Positions 43,409 through 52,778 of a DNA stretch of 56,004 nucleotides are shown one piece after another; positions within the stretch are counted from its first letter, which is position 1, and each line of letters starts with the position of its first letter. A model generated the notes under the pieces. That model saw nothing but the letters and a program-made list of their open reading frames with translations. It had not been told where the DNA came from and ran no database searches. A program made the position numbers and the translations under genes. Origin of the DNA: Oscillatoriales cyanobacterium. Its GTDB lineage: Bacteria > Cyanobacteriota > Cyanobacteriia > CACIAM-69d. Location of the stretch: contig RDXB01000036.1 in the NCBI GenBank assembly GCA_004292515.1, positions 1 to 56,004 of the forward strand. The letters run 5' to 3'.

Positions 43409-45142
43409 ATGAAGCACGCCAGTTGGACAGCTCCGCAACGGTCTCGACGCGATCGCCTTGCCTGCTTAATTGCCCGCCCGATCGCTCCCGCCATCGCCTT
43501 GATCACGATCGGGGTGATGGGTGCTTGGATTGAGGGTTCAGGTTGGGAGCCAGCGATCGCCCAAACCCCTCAACGGGCCGAACCCGCGATTGCCCCCCCG
43601 TCGTCTGCACCCAACAGTGCCAGCCCCCAGGCCAAGCCCGCCGCCAAACCCAACCCTGGCAATTGGCAGCGCACGCTGATTTTGTGGGGAGCCGTCGGGG
43701 TGGGGGGCTTGGGGGCCTTGGGGGGGGTGATGTGGCTGTTGCGCCAGTCCCTCAATGCGGATCATTTGGACTGGGATCGGGCGGAGTCGATCGATCCTGA
43801 CTTAAGCGATCCCGGTTTGGGCGATCTCGGTTTGGGCGACCCTGGCTTGGGCGATCCTGGCTTGGGCGACCCTGGCTTGGCTAATCCTGTGAACCATCAG
43901 CACCATCAGCCAGTTGCGACCTCACCAGCCCCGATCGGGGAGCCACCAGCCCCAGCAGCAGTCTCCGCCCCCCAACCAGCCAGCTCCCCTGCCCCCAAGC
44001 CAGCAACTCGGCGCTTTCCTTGGCAATCATCTGCCCCGCCCCAAACGGAGCCTGCGGAGCCAGACTCGATCGCCCCGCCACCCGCCGCAGCCACCGCGCC
44101 ACCGGCCCCGCCACCCACCACCTCCCTGGCCTCGGTTGCCTTGCCCAGTCCGGCGGCCCTATCGCCCACCCGGATCATGCAACCCAGTGCGATCGAGCGG
44201 GCCATCCAGAATTTACAGAGTGACCAGGCGGCCGATCGGCGCAAGGCCATTTGGGAGTTGGGGCAGCGGGGAGACTCCCGGGCCCTGCGGCCCTTGATGG
44301 AGGTGCTGCTGAATGGTGACTCGAAGCAGCGTAGTTTGGCGATCGCAGCCCTGTCAGCCATCAGCTCGCGCGTGCTGGAACCCACTCTGGAAGCCATGAG
44401 CCTGGCCCTGCGCGACAGCAACCCCGATGTGCGCACCAACGCGATTCGTGATTTATCCCAGGTGTATGAGCAAGTGACGCGCCTGAGCCAAATGATGGGC
44501 ATGGCGGCGCGCGATTCCGATCGCCAGGTGCAGGAAACCGCTGCTTGGGCCCTGGGTAAGCTGGAGCAAATTCGCGTGATCGCCGAAACGGTGCAAAGCG
44601 GCCAACCCCTGCCCACTCACCAAACCGAGCGCGACGGACTGGCAGAGGGGCTGGCACTTTTAGAGAACAATCGCCCTGTGGAAGCAGCTCCCTTGCTGGA
44701 GTCTGCCATTCGCCACAAGCCAAGCGATGCAGATGCACACCTGGCCTTGGCCCAAGCCCTCGAGGCCCGGGGAGCGATCGCCCAGGCATTTTATGAAACC
44801 CTGACCGCGCGCGATCTCTATGCTTACCAAGGTCGGCTGGATGCAGCTCAGGCGATCGAACAGGCCTGGCGCGATCGCGGCCTCGATCCCGATCGGGCGG
44901 CCTACCACGTTGCCCTGGCCAATCAGCTCATGCAAGAAGCCCAGTGGGAGCAAGCCCAGCAAGAGTTGGATCTGGCCCTGACGAACAATCCCCACCAACC
45001 AGATGCCCATTTGTCCCTGGCTAGGTTGCACCGGGCCCAGCACCGATCGATTGAGGCGCTGGCCCATCTTCAGCAGGCCCGCGATCTCTACATTGCGATG
45101 GGCGATCGAGTCGCGGCCGATCGCTTGCAATCCCTGCTCTAG
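43409..45142 (+). CDS. HEAT-repeat plus TPR-repeat membrane protein
   Basis: About 577 residues. An N-terminal signal/membrane segment (LACLIARPIAPAIALITIGV) and a second one (LILWGAVGVGGLGALGGVMWLL) are followed by tandem GDPGL pentapeptides, coded by a 15-bp DNA repeat (about 43805-43880). A long Pro/Ala linker leads to a HEAT-repeat block (ADRRKAIWELGQRGDSRALRPLMEVL and three related units). TPR-like repeats complete the protein (NRPVEAAPLLESAIRHKPSDADAHLALAQALEARG; WEQAQQELDLALTNNPHQPDAHLSLARLHRAQ). This is a protein-protein interaction scaffold anchored in the membrane; its partners are unknown. GTG 43391 is an alternative start; the sequence GTATGAAGCACGCC is duplicated there. Confidence 0.82.
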   Translation: MKHASWTAPQRSRRDRLACLIARPIAPAIALITIGVMGAWIEGSGWEPAIAQTPQRAEPAIAPPSSAPNSASPQAKPAAKPNPGNWQRTLILWGAVGVGGLGALGGVMWLLRQSLNADHLDWDRAESIDPDLSDPGLGDLGLGDPGLGDPGLGDPGLANPVNHQHHQPVATSPAPIGEPPAPAAVSAPQPASSPAPKPATRRFPWQSSAPPQTEPAEPDSIAPPPAAATAPPAPPPTTSLASVALPSPAALSPTRIMQPSAIERAIQNLQSDQAADRRKAIWELGQRGDSRALRPLMEVLLNGDSKQRSLAIAALSAISSRVLEPTLEAMSLALRDSNPDVRTNAIRDLSQVYEQVTRLSQMMGMAARDSDRQVQETAAWALGKLEQIRVIAETVQSGQPLPTHQTERDGLAEGLALLENNRPVEAAPLLESAIRHKPSDADAHLALAQALEARGAIAQAFYETLTARDLYAYQGRLDAAQAIEQAWRDRGLDPDRAAYHVALANQLMQEAQWEQAQQELDLALTNNPHQPDAHLSLARLHRAQHRSIEALAHLQQARDLYIAMGDRVAADRLQSLL

Positions 45143-45220
45143 GCCGATTTACCCAACGGCCCGACGGCCCAACGGCCGAGGCACGTTGCGGCAATCGGGA
45201 CGATCGATTTTTCTGGTTGC

Positions 45221-46309
45221 TCAGGGTTGTGCTGCAACCACCACGGCTGGTTCGAGCAGGCGAATCGACCCGTAATCCGCGTCAATTTCCACGATCGCCC
45301 CCACCGGCAGGGTCAGCTTATCGGGAATATGGCCGATCGCCATGCCTTGCCAACTGGGAATCTTCAGCGGCCGAATCCAATCATCGATCGCCCGCTCCAG
45401 CGACAGGCTCTCATCGTCTGTCGTTGACCCCTCACAGCGCGTGCATTGGGCAAAAATAAACCCCGCCAAGCGATCCAAAATGCCCGCCAGCTTGAGTTGA
45501 GACAACAAGCGATCGACACGGTAAATCCCTTCTTCGACCTCTTCGATCGCCAAAATCACTCCATCCCAATCGGGCAGATAGCGAGACCCAATCGCCGCCG
45601 TCAACACCGACAGATTCGCCACCACCAACGGCCCCCGCACCCGTCCTGAGTGAATAGTTCGATGGGCCATGTTCGGTGGATTGAGCAGCAGCGCCGCTTG
45701 GCCCGCCACCAGCACCCGTTGCCACGCTTGGGTAGAAAAGGCATTCCAGCTCGAAGCGATCACCGGCCCGTGAAACGTTACCAAGCCCGATCGCACCCAG
45801 TAGGCCAGCAGCAGCGTGGTGATATCGCTAAACCCCAGCAGAATTTTGGGGTTCGATCGCGCCAAGTCCCAGTCCAAAAAGGGCAAAAGACGCGCGCAAC
45901 CCCACCCACCCCGCGCACAGATGATGCCCGCCACCTCAGGGTTGGCAAAGGCCGCGTTGAGATCCGCCGCCCGATCGCGATCACGCCCGGCCAAGTAGCC
46001 ATCACGATTGAAAATATGCCGTCCCAACACCACCTGAAAACCCTGACGTTGCAGCCATTCGCGCCCCTCTTTCAGGTCTGCCACAGTCACAGGGCCCGCC
46101 GGGGCGACCAAGGCGATCGTGTCGCCTCGCTTCAGGGCCCGGGGTCGCAACAATAACGGCAGGGGATCTGCAATTAGACCCGTGGGGCGCGATCGGGATC
46201 GACCAACTGCCCGGGCCACCGAGGGCCAGCCAGCCGCGATCGCCATTGCCCCCAACCCCTGCCAGCCATACCGCAAACAAGACCGGCGCGATCGCTTGAC
46301 TCCTGCCAT
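45221..46309 (-). CDS. ldcA: LD-carboxypeptidase (peptidase S66)
   Basis: The 362-residue S66 serine peptidase releases the terminal D-Ala from L,D-tetrapeptides during peptidoglycan recycling. Motifs: GDTIALVAPAGPV, ICARGGWGCARLL, nucleophile Ser in LLGFSDITTLL, Glu in IEEVEEGIYRVDR, and the C-terminal His in IGHIPDKLTLPVGA. An N-terminal twin-arginine-like signal (SRRSCLRYGWQGLGAMAIAAG) suggests export; many homologues are cytosolic, so this form acts outside. An in-frame start eight codons upstream exists. It is monocistronic. Confidence 0.88.
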   Translation of the reverse strand: MAGVKRSRRSCLRYGWQGLGAMAIAAGWPSVARAVGRSRSRPTGLIADPLPLLLRPRALKRGDTIALVAPAGPVTVADLKEGREWLQRQGFQVVLGRHIFNRDGYLAGRDRDRAADLNAAFANPEVAGIICARGGWGCARLLPFLDWDLARSNPKILLGFSDITTLLLAYWVRSGLVTFHGPVIASSWNAFSTQAWQRVLVAGQAALLLNPPNMAHRTIHSGRVRGPLVVANLSVLTAAIGSRYLPDWDGVILAIEEVEEGIYRVDRLLSQLKLAGILDRLAGFIFAQCTRCEGSTTDDESLSLERAIDDWIRPLKIPSWQGMAIGHIPDKLTLPVGAIVEIDADYGSIRLLEPAVVVAAQP

Positions 46310-46333
46310 GGACTCGGCCTCCCAAGGCTCCAC

Positions 46334-46941
46334 GAATGAACCTCACCTAGCCTACCGAATCTCAGGGAAGTAAGATCACCGCGATCGCACCAACGGTTCG
46401 AGCAGGTGCAGGTTTCGATTGAGAATCCAGGCAATTGAATGGTGATATCCATTTCGATCACTGCTTTGATCACTGCTCGATTTCTTGAGGCGACAACCAA
46501 CCTGGAACACCCACAGCCTTTACCTCTCTTAATAAGCAGCCTGTAGGGTAGGCAATGCCCACCGACTAACAGCTTCATCGCATCTGCGATCTGATGTACC
46601 AATCATTTGAGATGAAGGCTGCATCTACCTATCTATCTCCAGTAGCGCAACTAGATTAATACACTGTTTTGCTAGTCAGTAGTAGTGCAACCAGACAAAT
46701 AGACTGGGCAGTTTGCCAGTAACCGAAAAACTGTTCTAACTCACACAGATTTGACCTTTAATTCTTGAATTTTTAAGCCAATGATTTAATCAGGTTTTGC
46801 GACTAGATTGCTTGTCGCGTCAACCCACGAAATTGGGATTCGGAATCGGGTGGGCAGAACAGAAATGATTTTGAGAATCTATATCAGCAATGATAGGATC
46901 AATTCTCAACTACCACGCATCTCAATATCAATCGCTGTTCT
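46334..46941. promoter_or_regulatory. 608-bp divergent region with repeats upstream of futA
   Basis: No gene is seen. It contains GTAGGGTAGGCAATGCCCACC (46543-46563), a common cyanobacterial palindromic repeat, two imperfect direct repeats (46641-46677 and 46681-46720, AGTAGCGCAACTAGATTAAT against AGTAGTGCAACCAGACAAAT), and a stretch shared with 32821-32870. An inverted repeat TTGAGAAT ... ATTCTCAA (46871-46909) lies just before futA. Confidence 0.6.
46871..46909. promoter_or_regulatory. Inverted repeat near the futA start, possible metal-regulator site
   Basis: TTGAGAAT (46871-46878) and ATTCTCAA (46902-46909) are perfect inverted repeats around 23 bases that include AATGATAGG, reminiscent of part of a Fur box. 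It ends 32 bases before the futA start. As futA-type genes are iron-repressed by Fur in cyanobacteria, an operator role is plausible but not shown. Confidence 0.35.
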
Positions 46942-48036
46942 ATGAAGCGCATTACTCGCCGATTTTTTTTAGCAGCCAGTTCTGCTGCGGCCGTCACTGC
47001 GATCAGTTGTCAGCCAAAATCGGGCACGGGCAATGGCTCCAGTGGTCAACCGGCTGCGGGCGAGGTTTTGCGCCTTTATTCTGGTCGGCACTATGACAGC
47101 GACAAAGCAATCTATGAAGCTTTTACTGACAAAACGGGCATCAAAATCGAATACATCGAGGATGAAGCCGACAAGCTAATCGAGCGCATCAAAGCAGAGG
47201 GCACTAATAGCCCAGCCGACCTCTTGTTAACTGTGGATGCCGGACGGTTGTGGCGTGCCGATGCGGAGGGACTTTTTCAACCCGTGACTGATCGCCAAGC
47301 TCCGGCACTTTATGCGGCTGTGCCAGCAAACCTGCGCCACCCCCAGGGACACTGGTTTGCCCTGTCGAAGCGTGCGCGGGTGGTGATGTACAACAAAAAC
47401 AAGGTGAAGCTCTCAGAACTGAGTACCTATGAAGATCTGGCCAATGCCAAATGGCGCAATCAAATTTTGGTGCGCAGTTCCAGCAACATCTACAACTTGT
47501 CCTTGGGGGGCGAGCTGATTGCGGTGCATGGTGAGGCCAAAACAGAAGAGTGGGCAAGGGGCTTGGTGGCCAACTTTGCCCGGCCTCCAGAAGGGAATGA
47601 CACGGCTCAAATCATGGCTTGTGCAGCGGGCATTGGCTCGATCGCCCTTGCAAATACTTACTACCTGGTGCGCTTGGCGAAGTCGGCTAAACCAGAAGAG
47701 CGGGCAGCCTTTGAAAAAATTGGTGTGTTTTTCCCCAATCAGCAGGGCCAAGGGCCAGACGGCCGCGGATCCCACGTCAACATCAGTGGAATTGGCTTAA
47801 TTAAAACCTCGCGCAATTCACGGGCGGCGATCGCCTTTATGGAGTATTTGGTCAGTCCGGAAGCACAAGCCATTTTTGCTAAGGGTAATAGCGAATATCC
47901 GGTGCTGAAGGGGGCTGCATTAGACCCGGCGCTCGCGGCGTTAGGTCAGTTCAAGGAATCGACGGTGAGCGCGGATGCGTTTGGTCGCAATAATGCGATC
48001 GCCCTGAAGCTGTTCGATCGCGCCGGTTGGAAGTAA
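46942..48036 (+). CDS. futA: Iron(III) ABC transporter substrate-binding protein, FutA type
   Basis: This 364-residue periplasmic binding protein delivers ferric iron to a FutBC-type ABC importer. The N-terminus has a twin-arginine motif ([14 protein letters not shown]) and a lipobox-like ISC, so it may be a Tat-exported lipoprotein. The domain begins [20 protein letters not shown]. Tyr residues of the FbpA/FutA iron site are visible in ANTYYLVR, and [28 protein letters not shown] is the typical C-terminal lobe. No permease or ATPase gene is adjacent, as is common for futA in cyanobacteria. A terminator-like hairpin follows at 48145. Confidence 0.92.
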   Translation: MKRITRRFFLAASSAAAVTAISCQPKSGTGNGSSGQPAAGEVLRLYSGRHYDSDKAIYEAFTDKTGIKIEYIEDEADKLIERIKAEGTNSPADLLLTVDAGRLWRADAEGLFQPVTDRQAPALYAAVPANLRHPQGHWFALSKRARVVMYNKNKVKLSELSTYEDLANAKWRNQILVRSSSNIYNLSLGGELIAVHGEAKTEEWARGLVANFARPPEGNDTAQIMACAAGIGSIALANTYYLVRLAKSAKPEERAAFEKIGVFFPNQQGQGPDGRGSHVNISGIGLIKTSRNSRAAIAFMEYLVSPEAQAIFAKGNSEYPVLKGAALDPALAALGQFKESTVSADAFGRNNAIALKLFDRAGWK

Positions 48037-48144
48037 GTCCCCGTGCGATTGGCCCATGGGGATCGGCGAGGGAGCAGGCTGGGGCTGGGATCACCCATCC
48101 ATCAGAATTAGGCGCGTTGCAGACCATTGAAAGCCATTGATTAA

Positions 48145-48171
48145 CCCCCTAGTTCCTGGTCAACTAGGGGG
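48145..48171. terminator. Hairpin between convergent futA and grx genes
   Basis: CCCCCTAGTT (48145-48154) pairs perfectly with AACTAGGGGG (48162-48171) around a 7-nt loop. There is no U-tract on either side. It is placed about 110 bases after futA and 53 bases past the end of the glutaredoxin gene. Confidence 0.65.
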
Positions 48172-48224
48172 GATCTGGCTGGCCTCAACGACCTGAACTC
48201 AAATTGCCAATCAATTGACCGTGT

Positions 48225-48482
48225 TTAAGCCAGCAGTGCATCTAGCTTGCCTTGGCGATCGAGATCGTGAAGATCATCACAGCCGCCAACATGCGCATCA
48301 TCGATAAAAATTTGCGGCACTGATCGACGGCCATTAGCGCGCTCCGCCATTTTCGATCGCCCCACTTCATCGCCATCCAACACGTACTCGGTGTACTGCA
48401 CACCTTTGCTGTCGAGTAACCGCTTGGCGCGAATGCAAAAGGGGCAAGTCGTCCACAGATAGATTTCGACGTTGGCAGCCAT
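48225..48482 (-). CDS. grxC: Glutaredoxin (GrxC type)
   Basis: An 85-residue dithiol glutaredoxin with active site CPFC (IYLWTTCPFCIRAKRLL), the cis-Pro region RRSVPQIFID and the glutathione-binding GGCDDLHDL. It reduces protein disulfides and mixed disulfides with glutathione. The frame is open for 52 codons further upstream, but MAANVEIYLW is the family's normal start. It is on the same strand as ppc but separated from it by a strong terminator, so it should have its own promoter. Confidence 0.94.
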   Translation of the reverse strand: MAANVEIYLWTTCPFCIRAKRLLDSKGVQYTEYVLDGDEVGRSKMAERANGRRSVPQIFIDDAHVGGCDDLHDLDRQGKLDALLA

Positions 48483-48596
48483 AGATTCAAGTTCGAGATT
48501 GGGACTCGATCGCGGGTGAGTAGATTGATTGCAGGGGTTGTAAAGAATTGTAAGCGTTTTCTGCCCAAAACTCAGGGAGTGTGCATCGAGCAGATC

Positions 48597-48629
48597 AAAA
48601 AACAGGGAGCGGCAAGGCGCGGCTCCCTG
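48597..48629 (-). terminator. Rho-independent terminator downstream of ppc
   Basis: On the minus strand CAGGGAGC and GCTCCCTG (plus-strand positions 48622-48629 and 48603-48610) form an 8-bp stem around an 11-nt GC-rich loop, followed by six T residues. This is a standard intrinsic terminator about 43 bases after the ppc stop. Confidence 0.85.
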
Positions 48630-48671
48630 CGCTGGCATTGTTGATCTGCCTGTGAACGGCCCGTGACGTGA

Positions 48672-51600
48672 TCAGCCCGTGTTCCGCATCCCGGCGGCAA
48701 TGCCGTTGATGGTCAGCAAAGCGCCCCGCAACAGCTCGCTCCGGCTGTAGCGCGATCGCGCCATGCCGGTGGCCGTTTGTTGCTTGTGTTGGCGCAACCG
48801 CTTCAGCAAGGAGGCTTGCAAGAAACCCAAGGGGACGATCGTGCCGTTGCGCAACTGGACCGATCGTTGCAAGGCCGGGTCGCCATCCAACAGGCGATCG
48901 TGCCCCGTAATTTTCAGCACCAAATCCCGCGTGGTCAGGTACTCATGGGAAATTTGCTCAAACAACACCTCAAACCGTTCCCGATTGCCGGGTTGGGTTA
49001 GCTCATTGGTGTAGTGGCGGGCGATTTGCAGATCCACCTTTGCCAGGGTCATTTCCACCTTCGAGATCGCCATCTTGAAAAACGGCCATTTGAAGTAGAA
49101 ATATTGCAGCAGCTTCAGGTGTTCTTCGGGTTCGCGATCGACAAAATCTTGCAGCGCCGTACCCACCCCATACCAAGCGGGCAGCAAGAACCGGCTTTGG
49201 GTCCAGCTAAAGACCCAGGGAATAGCCCGCAGGCTGCTGAGGTCTTTTTTGCCCCCTCGGCGGGCCGGACGGGAGGAAATTTGCAGTTGGCTGATTTCCT
49301 CGATCGGGGTGACTTCGTGGAAAAAGTCGATGAAATCCGGTTGTTCGTAGATCAGCGATCGATAGTGCTCACGAGATCGGGCTGACAGCTCCTCCACAAT
49401 TTCATTCCAGGCTCCAATGTCATCAAAGCCCGTTCCCAACAAGCTCGACTGAATCGTGGCCGCCGCCACCTTTTCCAGGTTGTAAAGCGCCAACTCCGGC
49501 AGTGAGTATTTAGAAGCCAGCACTTCCCCTTGCTCGGTGATTTTGATCCGGCCTTGGATGCTGCGACCCGGCTGGGCCAAGATCGCTTCGTAGGCAGGGC
49601 CGCCGCCCCGACCCACAGACCCGCCGCGCCCGTGGAAAATCTTCAGGGCCACCGCATGGCGATCGGCTACCTCTTGCAGGGCCTTTTGGGCCTTGTGGAT
49701 TTCCCAGTTGCTGCTGAGGAATCCCGAGTCTTTGTTGCTGTCGGAGTAGCCCAGCATCACCTCTTGCAGGTTGGTGGTGGGAGTGTGGGGACGCATGGTT
49801 TCAAAGGTTGCACCAGCTTCGCCCGCTTCTGCTGCGGCTTCCAAGGTGGCATCAAGGCGATCGTATCCACCCGCCAGCAGCGCCCGATAGAGCCGCAGGT
49901 TAAACAAGCCCTCCATCACGGCCGGGGCGCATTTCAAGTCCTCAACCGTTTCAAAGAGTGGCACCACCCGCAGCGTGCCGGAACCGGTGGCAGGATCATA
50001 GAGACCCGCTTCCTTCGCCAGCAGCAACACTTCCAGCAGGTCGCTGGCGTTGTGGCTCATGCTGATGATGTAGGTTTGGCACACGCCGGGGCCAAACTCG
50101 TGTTGCAGTTGGCGCACAATCCGCAGGGTTTCGATCGCCTCGCGGGTTTTGTCCGAAAAGGCCAACTCCGCCGGAATCAGCGGGCGACGGGTCGAGAGTT
50201 CCTGCACCAGCCAAGCCGTCCGCTCGGCCTCGTCCATCTCGCGGTAGGGCTTGGGCAGCAGTTGCAAATATTCGGTGATTTCATCGATCGCCGCCGAGTG
50301 GCGACCACTTTCCTGGCGAATATCCAAGTGGGCCAAGTTAAACCCAAAGATTTCGACCCGGCAGATCAAATCTTCCAAATCAGAACAAACTAGACCCGTT
50401 TGCTGCAAACTACGGCGAATCAGGTTCAGCTCCCCTAGGAATTCTGTGCCCGATCGATAGATGCTGGTCGGGTTGTTTTCAAGCATATCCGAGTGCAGCT
50501 CATCCCCTTCATAGAGACGGCGCGATCGGGCCAGGCTGTTAACCAACCGCTGCTCAATGTAAGCCAGTTTCAGGCGATAGGGTTCTTGGCGGAAGCGTAC
50601 GGCGTATTTTTCGTAAATATCGGGCAAGCGGGCCTGTTCTTGCTCCAAGGACTCCAGTAACTCCGGCAGTACGTCGCTCCAGTGCAACGACAGGCTCAAC
50701 AAGTTGCTGAGGCTCTTGACCGATTGCAGGTATTTTTTCAGGACTAGATTGCGCTGATAACAAGCCGTCTTCCAGGTTACTTCAGGCGTGACGGCGGGGT
50801 TGCCATCGCGATCGGAACCCACCCAAGATCCAAACCGGCAAAAATCAAATCGCGGCGGGGTCAAGCCTGGAAATGCTGACTTGAGGGCGCGATCGAACCG
50901 GTGATAGAGCTGTGGAATCACATCAAACAGCACTTCTTCAAAGTAGTGCAGCGCGTAGTCCACCTCATCCAACACCGTCGGCTTGAATTGGTGTAGCTCA
51001 TCGGTACGCCACCACAGCCGAATCTCTTCCGTCAGCTTTTGGCGCAGGGTGTTGGCTTCGATCGAATTGGTCAGACCCCGTTCGCGCAGATCTTCTTCCA
51101 CGCGATCCAGTTCTCGCAAAATCTTCACCAGTCGGCGTTGTTTATCGCGAATGGTGTGGCGCACAATTTCCGTCGGGTGCGCCGTAAAGACCAGTTGAAT
51201 ATCCAACTGATCAATCAATTTTTGAATTTGCCGAGGCGGAACATTGAGCTGTTGTAGATAGGGAAACAACCAATAAAAAGTGCCGCAATTGTCGAAGGAG
51301 TCTTCGGGTTTGGGGATGCTTTTTTCGAGGACTTTTGCTTCGATGCCGCCCTTCGACTCGGGATTATCAAAAGTCGATCGATCATTAAACAGTCGGGTCG
51401 AAATCGGCTGGCTACTGGCCGTTTCATACTGGCGCTGTTGATCGCGTTGCTCGTAATGCTGCTCAACAATATTAATCAGTTGAAAATAAAGGGCAAAGGC
51501 TCGCGCAGCTCGAATTGCTGAGTTGAGGTCAAGATTTTCGATCAGCTTCAGCACATCCGCTTCGCAAAAGTCCGCTGCTTGGCCATCGGGTGCGCAGAGG

Positions 51601-51794
51601 TCTAGCAAGCGATCGAGCAGTGACACCAACTCTTGACCGCATTCCTGCTGCAAAACCTGTCGCCACAGGTCTTCCATCACCTTGAGACGATGCCGCAAAA
51701 ACAAGTCTGATGCCGAAGCTGCGGCAACTTCTCGATCGAGCGAATGGATGGTCGAACTCATAGAGCGATCGGCTAGCCCGGTAAAGTTGGTCAT
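48672..51794 (-). CDS. ppc: Phosphoenolpyruvate carboxylase
   Basis: The 1040-residue enzyme makes oxaloacetate from PEP and bicarbonate, feeding the TCA branch and amino acids. Signatures are all present: [14 protein letters not shown] with the catalytic His, [43 protein letters not shown] and the C-terminal [10 protein letters not shown]. The plant N-terminal phosphorylation Ser motif is lacking, as in bacteria. ATG 51794 is given as the start, but a TATAAT lies only 9-14 bases upstream of it. The next ATG at 51761 (1029 residues) may therefore be the true start. A strong terminator follows the gene. Confidence 0.97.
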   Translation of the reverse strand: MTNFTGLADRSMSSTIHSLDREVAAASASDLFLRHRLKVMEDLWRQVLQQECGQELVSLLDRLLDLCAPDGQAADFCEADVLKLIENLDLNSAIRAARAFALYFQLINIVEQHYEQRDQQRQYETASSQPISTRLFNDRSTFDNPESKGGIEAKVLEKSIPKPEDSFDNCGTFYWLFPYLQQLNVPPRQIQKLIDQLDIQLVFTAHPTEIVRHTIRDKQRRLVKILRELDRVEEDLRERGLTNSIEANTLRQKLTEEIRLWWRTDELHQFKPTVLDEVDYALHYFEEVLFDVIPQLYHRFDRALKSAFPGLTPPRFDFCRFGSWVGSDRDGNPAVTPEVTWKTACYQRNLVLKKYLQSVKSLSNLLSLSLHWSDVLPELLESLEQEQARLPDIYEKYAVRFRQEPYRLKLAYIEQRLVNSLARSRRLYEGDELHSDMLENNPTSIYRSGTEFLGELNLIRRSLQQTGLVCSDLEDLICRVEIFGFNLAHLDIRQESGRHSAAIDEITEYLQLLPKPYREMDEAERTAWLVQELSTRRPLIPAELAFSDKTREAIETLRIVRQLQHEFGPGVCQTYIISMSHNASDLLEVLLLAKEAGLYDPATGSGTLRVVPLFETVEDLKCAPAVMEGLFNLRLYRALLAGGYDRLDATLEAAAEAGEAGATFETMRPHTPTTNLQEVMLGYSDSNKDSGFLSSNWEIHKAQKALQEVADRHAVALKIFHGRGGSVGRGGGPAYEAILAQPGRSIQGRIKITEQGEVLASKYSLPELALYNLEKVAAATIQSSLLGTGFDDIGAWNEIVEELSARSREHYRSLIYEQPDFIDFFHEVTPIEEISQLQISSRPARRGGKKDLSSLRAIPWVFSWTQSRFLLPAWYGVGTALQDFVDREPEEHLKLLQYFYFKWPFFKMAISKVEMTLAKVDLQIARHYTNELTQPGNRERFEVLFEQISHEYLTTRDLVLKITGHDRLLDGDPALQRSVQLRNGTIVPLGFLQASLLKRLRQHKQQTATGMARSRYSRSELLRGALLTINGIAAGMRNTG

Positions 51795-51803
51795 GCTCCC
51801 TAG

Positions 51804-51809
51804 ATTATA
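51804..51809 (-). promoter_or_regulatory. Consensus -10 box upstream of ppc
   Basis: On the minus strand the sequence reads TATAAT, with TAGGGAGC immediately before the ATG at 51794. A start of transcription about seven bases downstream would leave only a few leader bases for that ATG and about 35 for the ATG at 51761. No good -35 hexamer is seen. Confidence 0.45.
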
Positions 51810-52076
51810 GGAAGGCGAGGATCTAGGAACCCATCCCCACAACCCGAGCCTTGGCGGTCACAGCCGGTTTGCTCACGGTGCGGGGGTGGTGAATTTAGCA
51901 AGGAACGATGCGTTGATGAACCGAATGATCGATCCACCCTAAGCCCCTGCAACCCGGCCTGGGGTGATTTGCGATCGAGCATTAACCGAGATTGCACCCT
52001 CAGGTTGTGAGGCCGCAGGCGCGATTAACACTGGTACGGAGCTGCGATCGTAATTAGGCCCCGGTGGATTGTGCAT

Positions 52077-52598
52077 TTAAACGGCTCCCGAATCGGTATA
52101 GCCTTGTACGGTTTCCGGATTCTGGAGCCGAATTAGATCATTGGCCTGGCGTGTTTGGGTGGGATTCAGACTCTTAACGGCCAACAAGTATTGGTTGCGA
52201 TCGAGCCGATTGCGATAGGCCAGCACATCGCCACCGCTGCTGGTGAGACCCAGACCGCCACCCACCGTCACACTGCCCATTGCGCCACCGATCGCCCCCA
52301 ACAAGCCCCCCGCCACATGGTTGCCCACGGGACCAACCCATTCCGTAAAGGTTTGCAAGCCCGTAGCGAGGCTAAACCCCACCCCCGCTAGGAACCCAAA
52401 GGGCACTGTCCACAGGGCCATTAGCTTAATTTGGCGGCGCGCTTGTTGGCCCGGGTCGATGAACCCAAATTCATCGGCTGTTTTGTAGCCTTTACCGACA
52501 ATGGCCATTTGCTTGAGATCGAATCCTGCCGCCTCCAATGCCGTGTAAGCAGCTTCTACACCCATGCGATCGCTAAAGACGGCGATTAAATAGTTCAT
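52077..52598 (-). CDS. Glycine-rich membrane protein, stress-protein-like N-terminus
   Basis: This 173-residue protein has an N-terminal alpha/beta segment (NYLIAVFSDRMGVEAAYTALEAAGFDLKQMAIVGKG) like the general-stress 17M/YflT-type fold. Two hydrophobic Gly-rich segments follow (LWTVPFGFLAGVGFSLATGL and HVAGGLLGAIGGAMGSVTVGGGLGL) that form a glycine-zipper membrane hairpin. The C-terminal part ends QGYTDSGAV. Similar small proteins are widespread in cyanobacteria without a defined role. It is monocistronic, between ppc and the DUF928 gene. Confidence 0.75.
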   Translation of the reverse strand: MNYLIAVFSDRMGVEAAYTALEAAGFDLKQMAIVGKGYKTADEFGFIDPGQQARRQIKLMALWTVPFGFLAGVGFSLATGLQTFTEWVGPVGNHVAGGLLGAIGGAMGSVTVGGGLGLTSSGGDVLAYRNRLDRNQYLLAVKSLNPTQTRQANDLIRLQNPETVQGYTDSGAV

Positions 52599-52668
52599 AA
52601 ATAAAACAAGCTGTGTGACTGGCCTGGTAAAAGTTTAAGGGGGACTTGTACTCAGTCCATCCATGGTC

Positions 52669-52707
52669 AAAAAAATGGCGGGCGATCCAAACACTCAGAT
52701 CGCCCGC
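52669..52707 (-). terminator. Rho-independent terminator downstream of the DUF928 gene
   Basis: On the minus strand GCGGGCGAT and ATCGCCCGC (plus 52699-52707 and 52678-52686) form a perfect 9-bp stem with a 12-nt loop, then seven T residues. It is a textbook intrinsic terminator about 70 bases after the DUF928 gene. Confidence 0.9.
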
Positions 52708-52778
52708 AGCTAGGCTTGGGGGCCGCTATCTATCCAAATCTGTCCAGTTGAGCTAGTGAGAAAGCCCCAACTGTGCCC

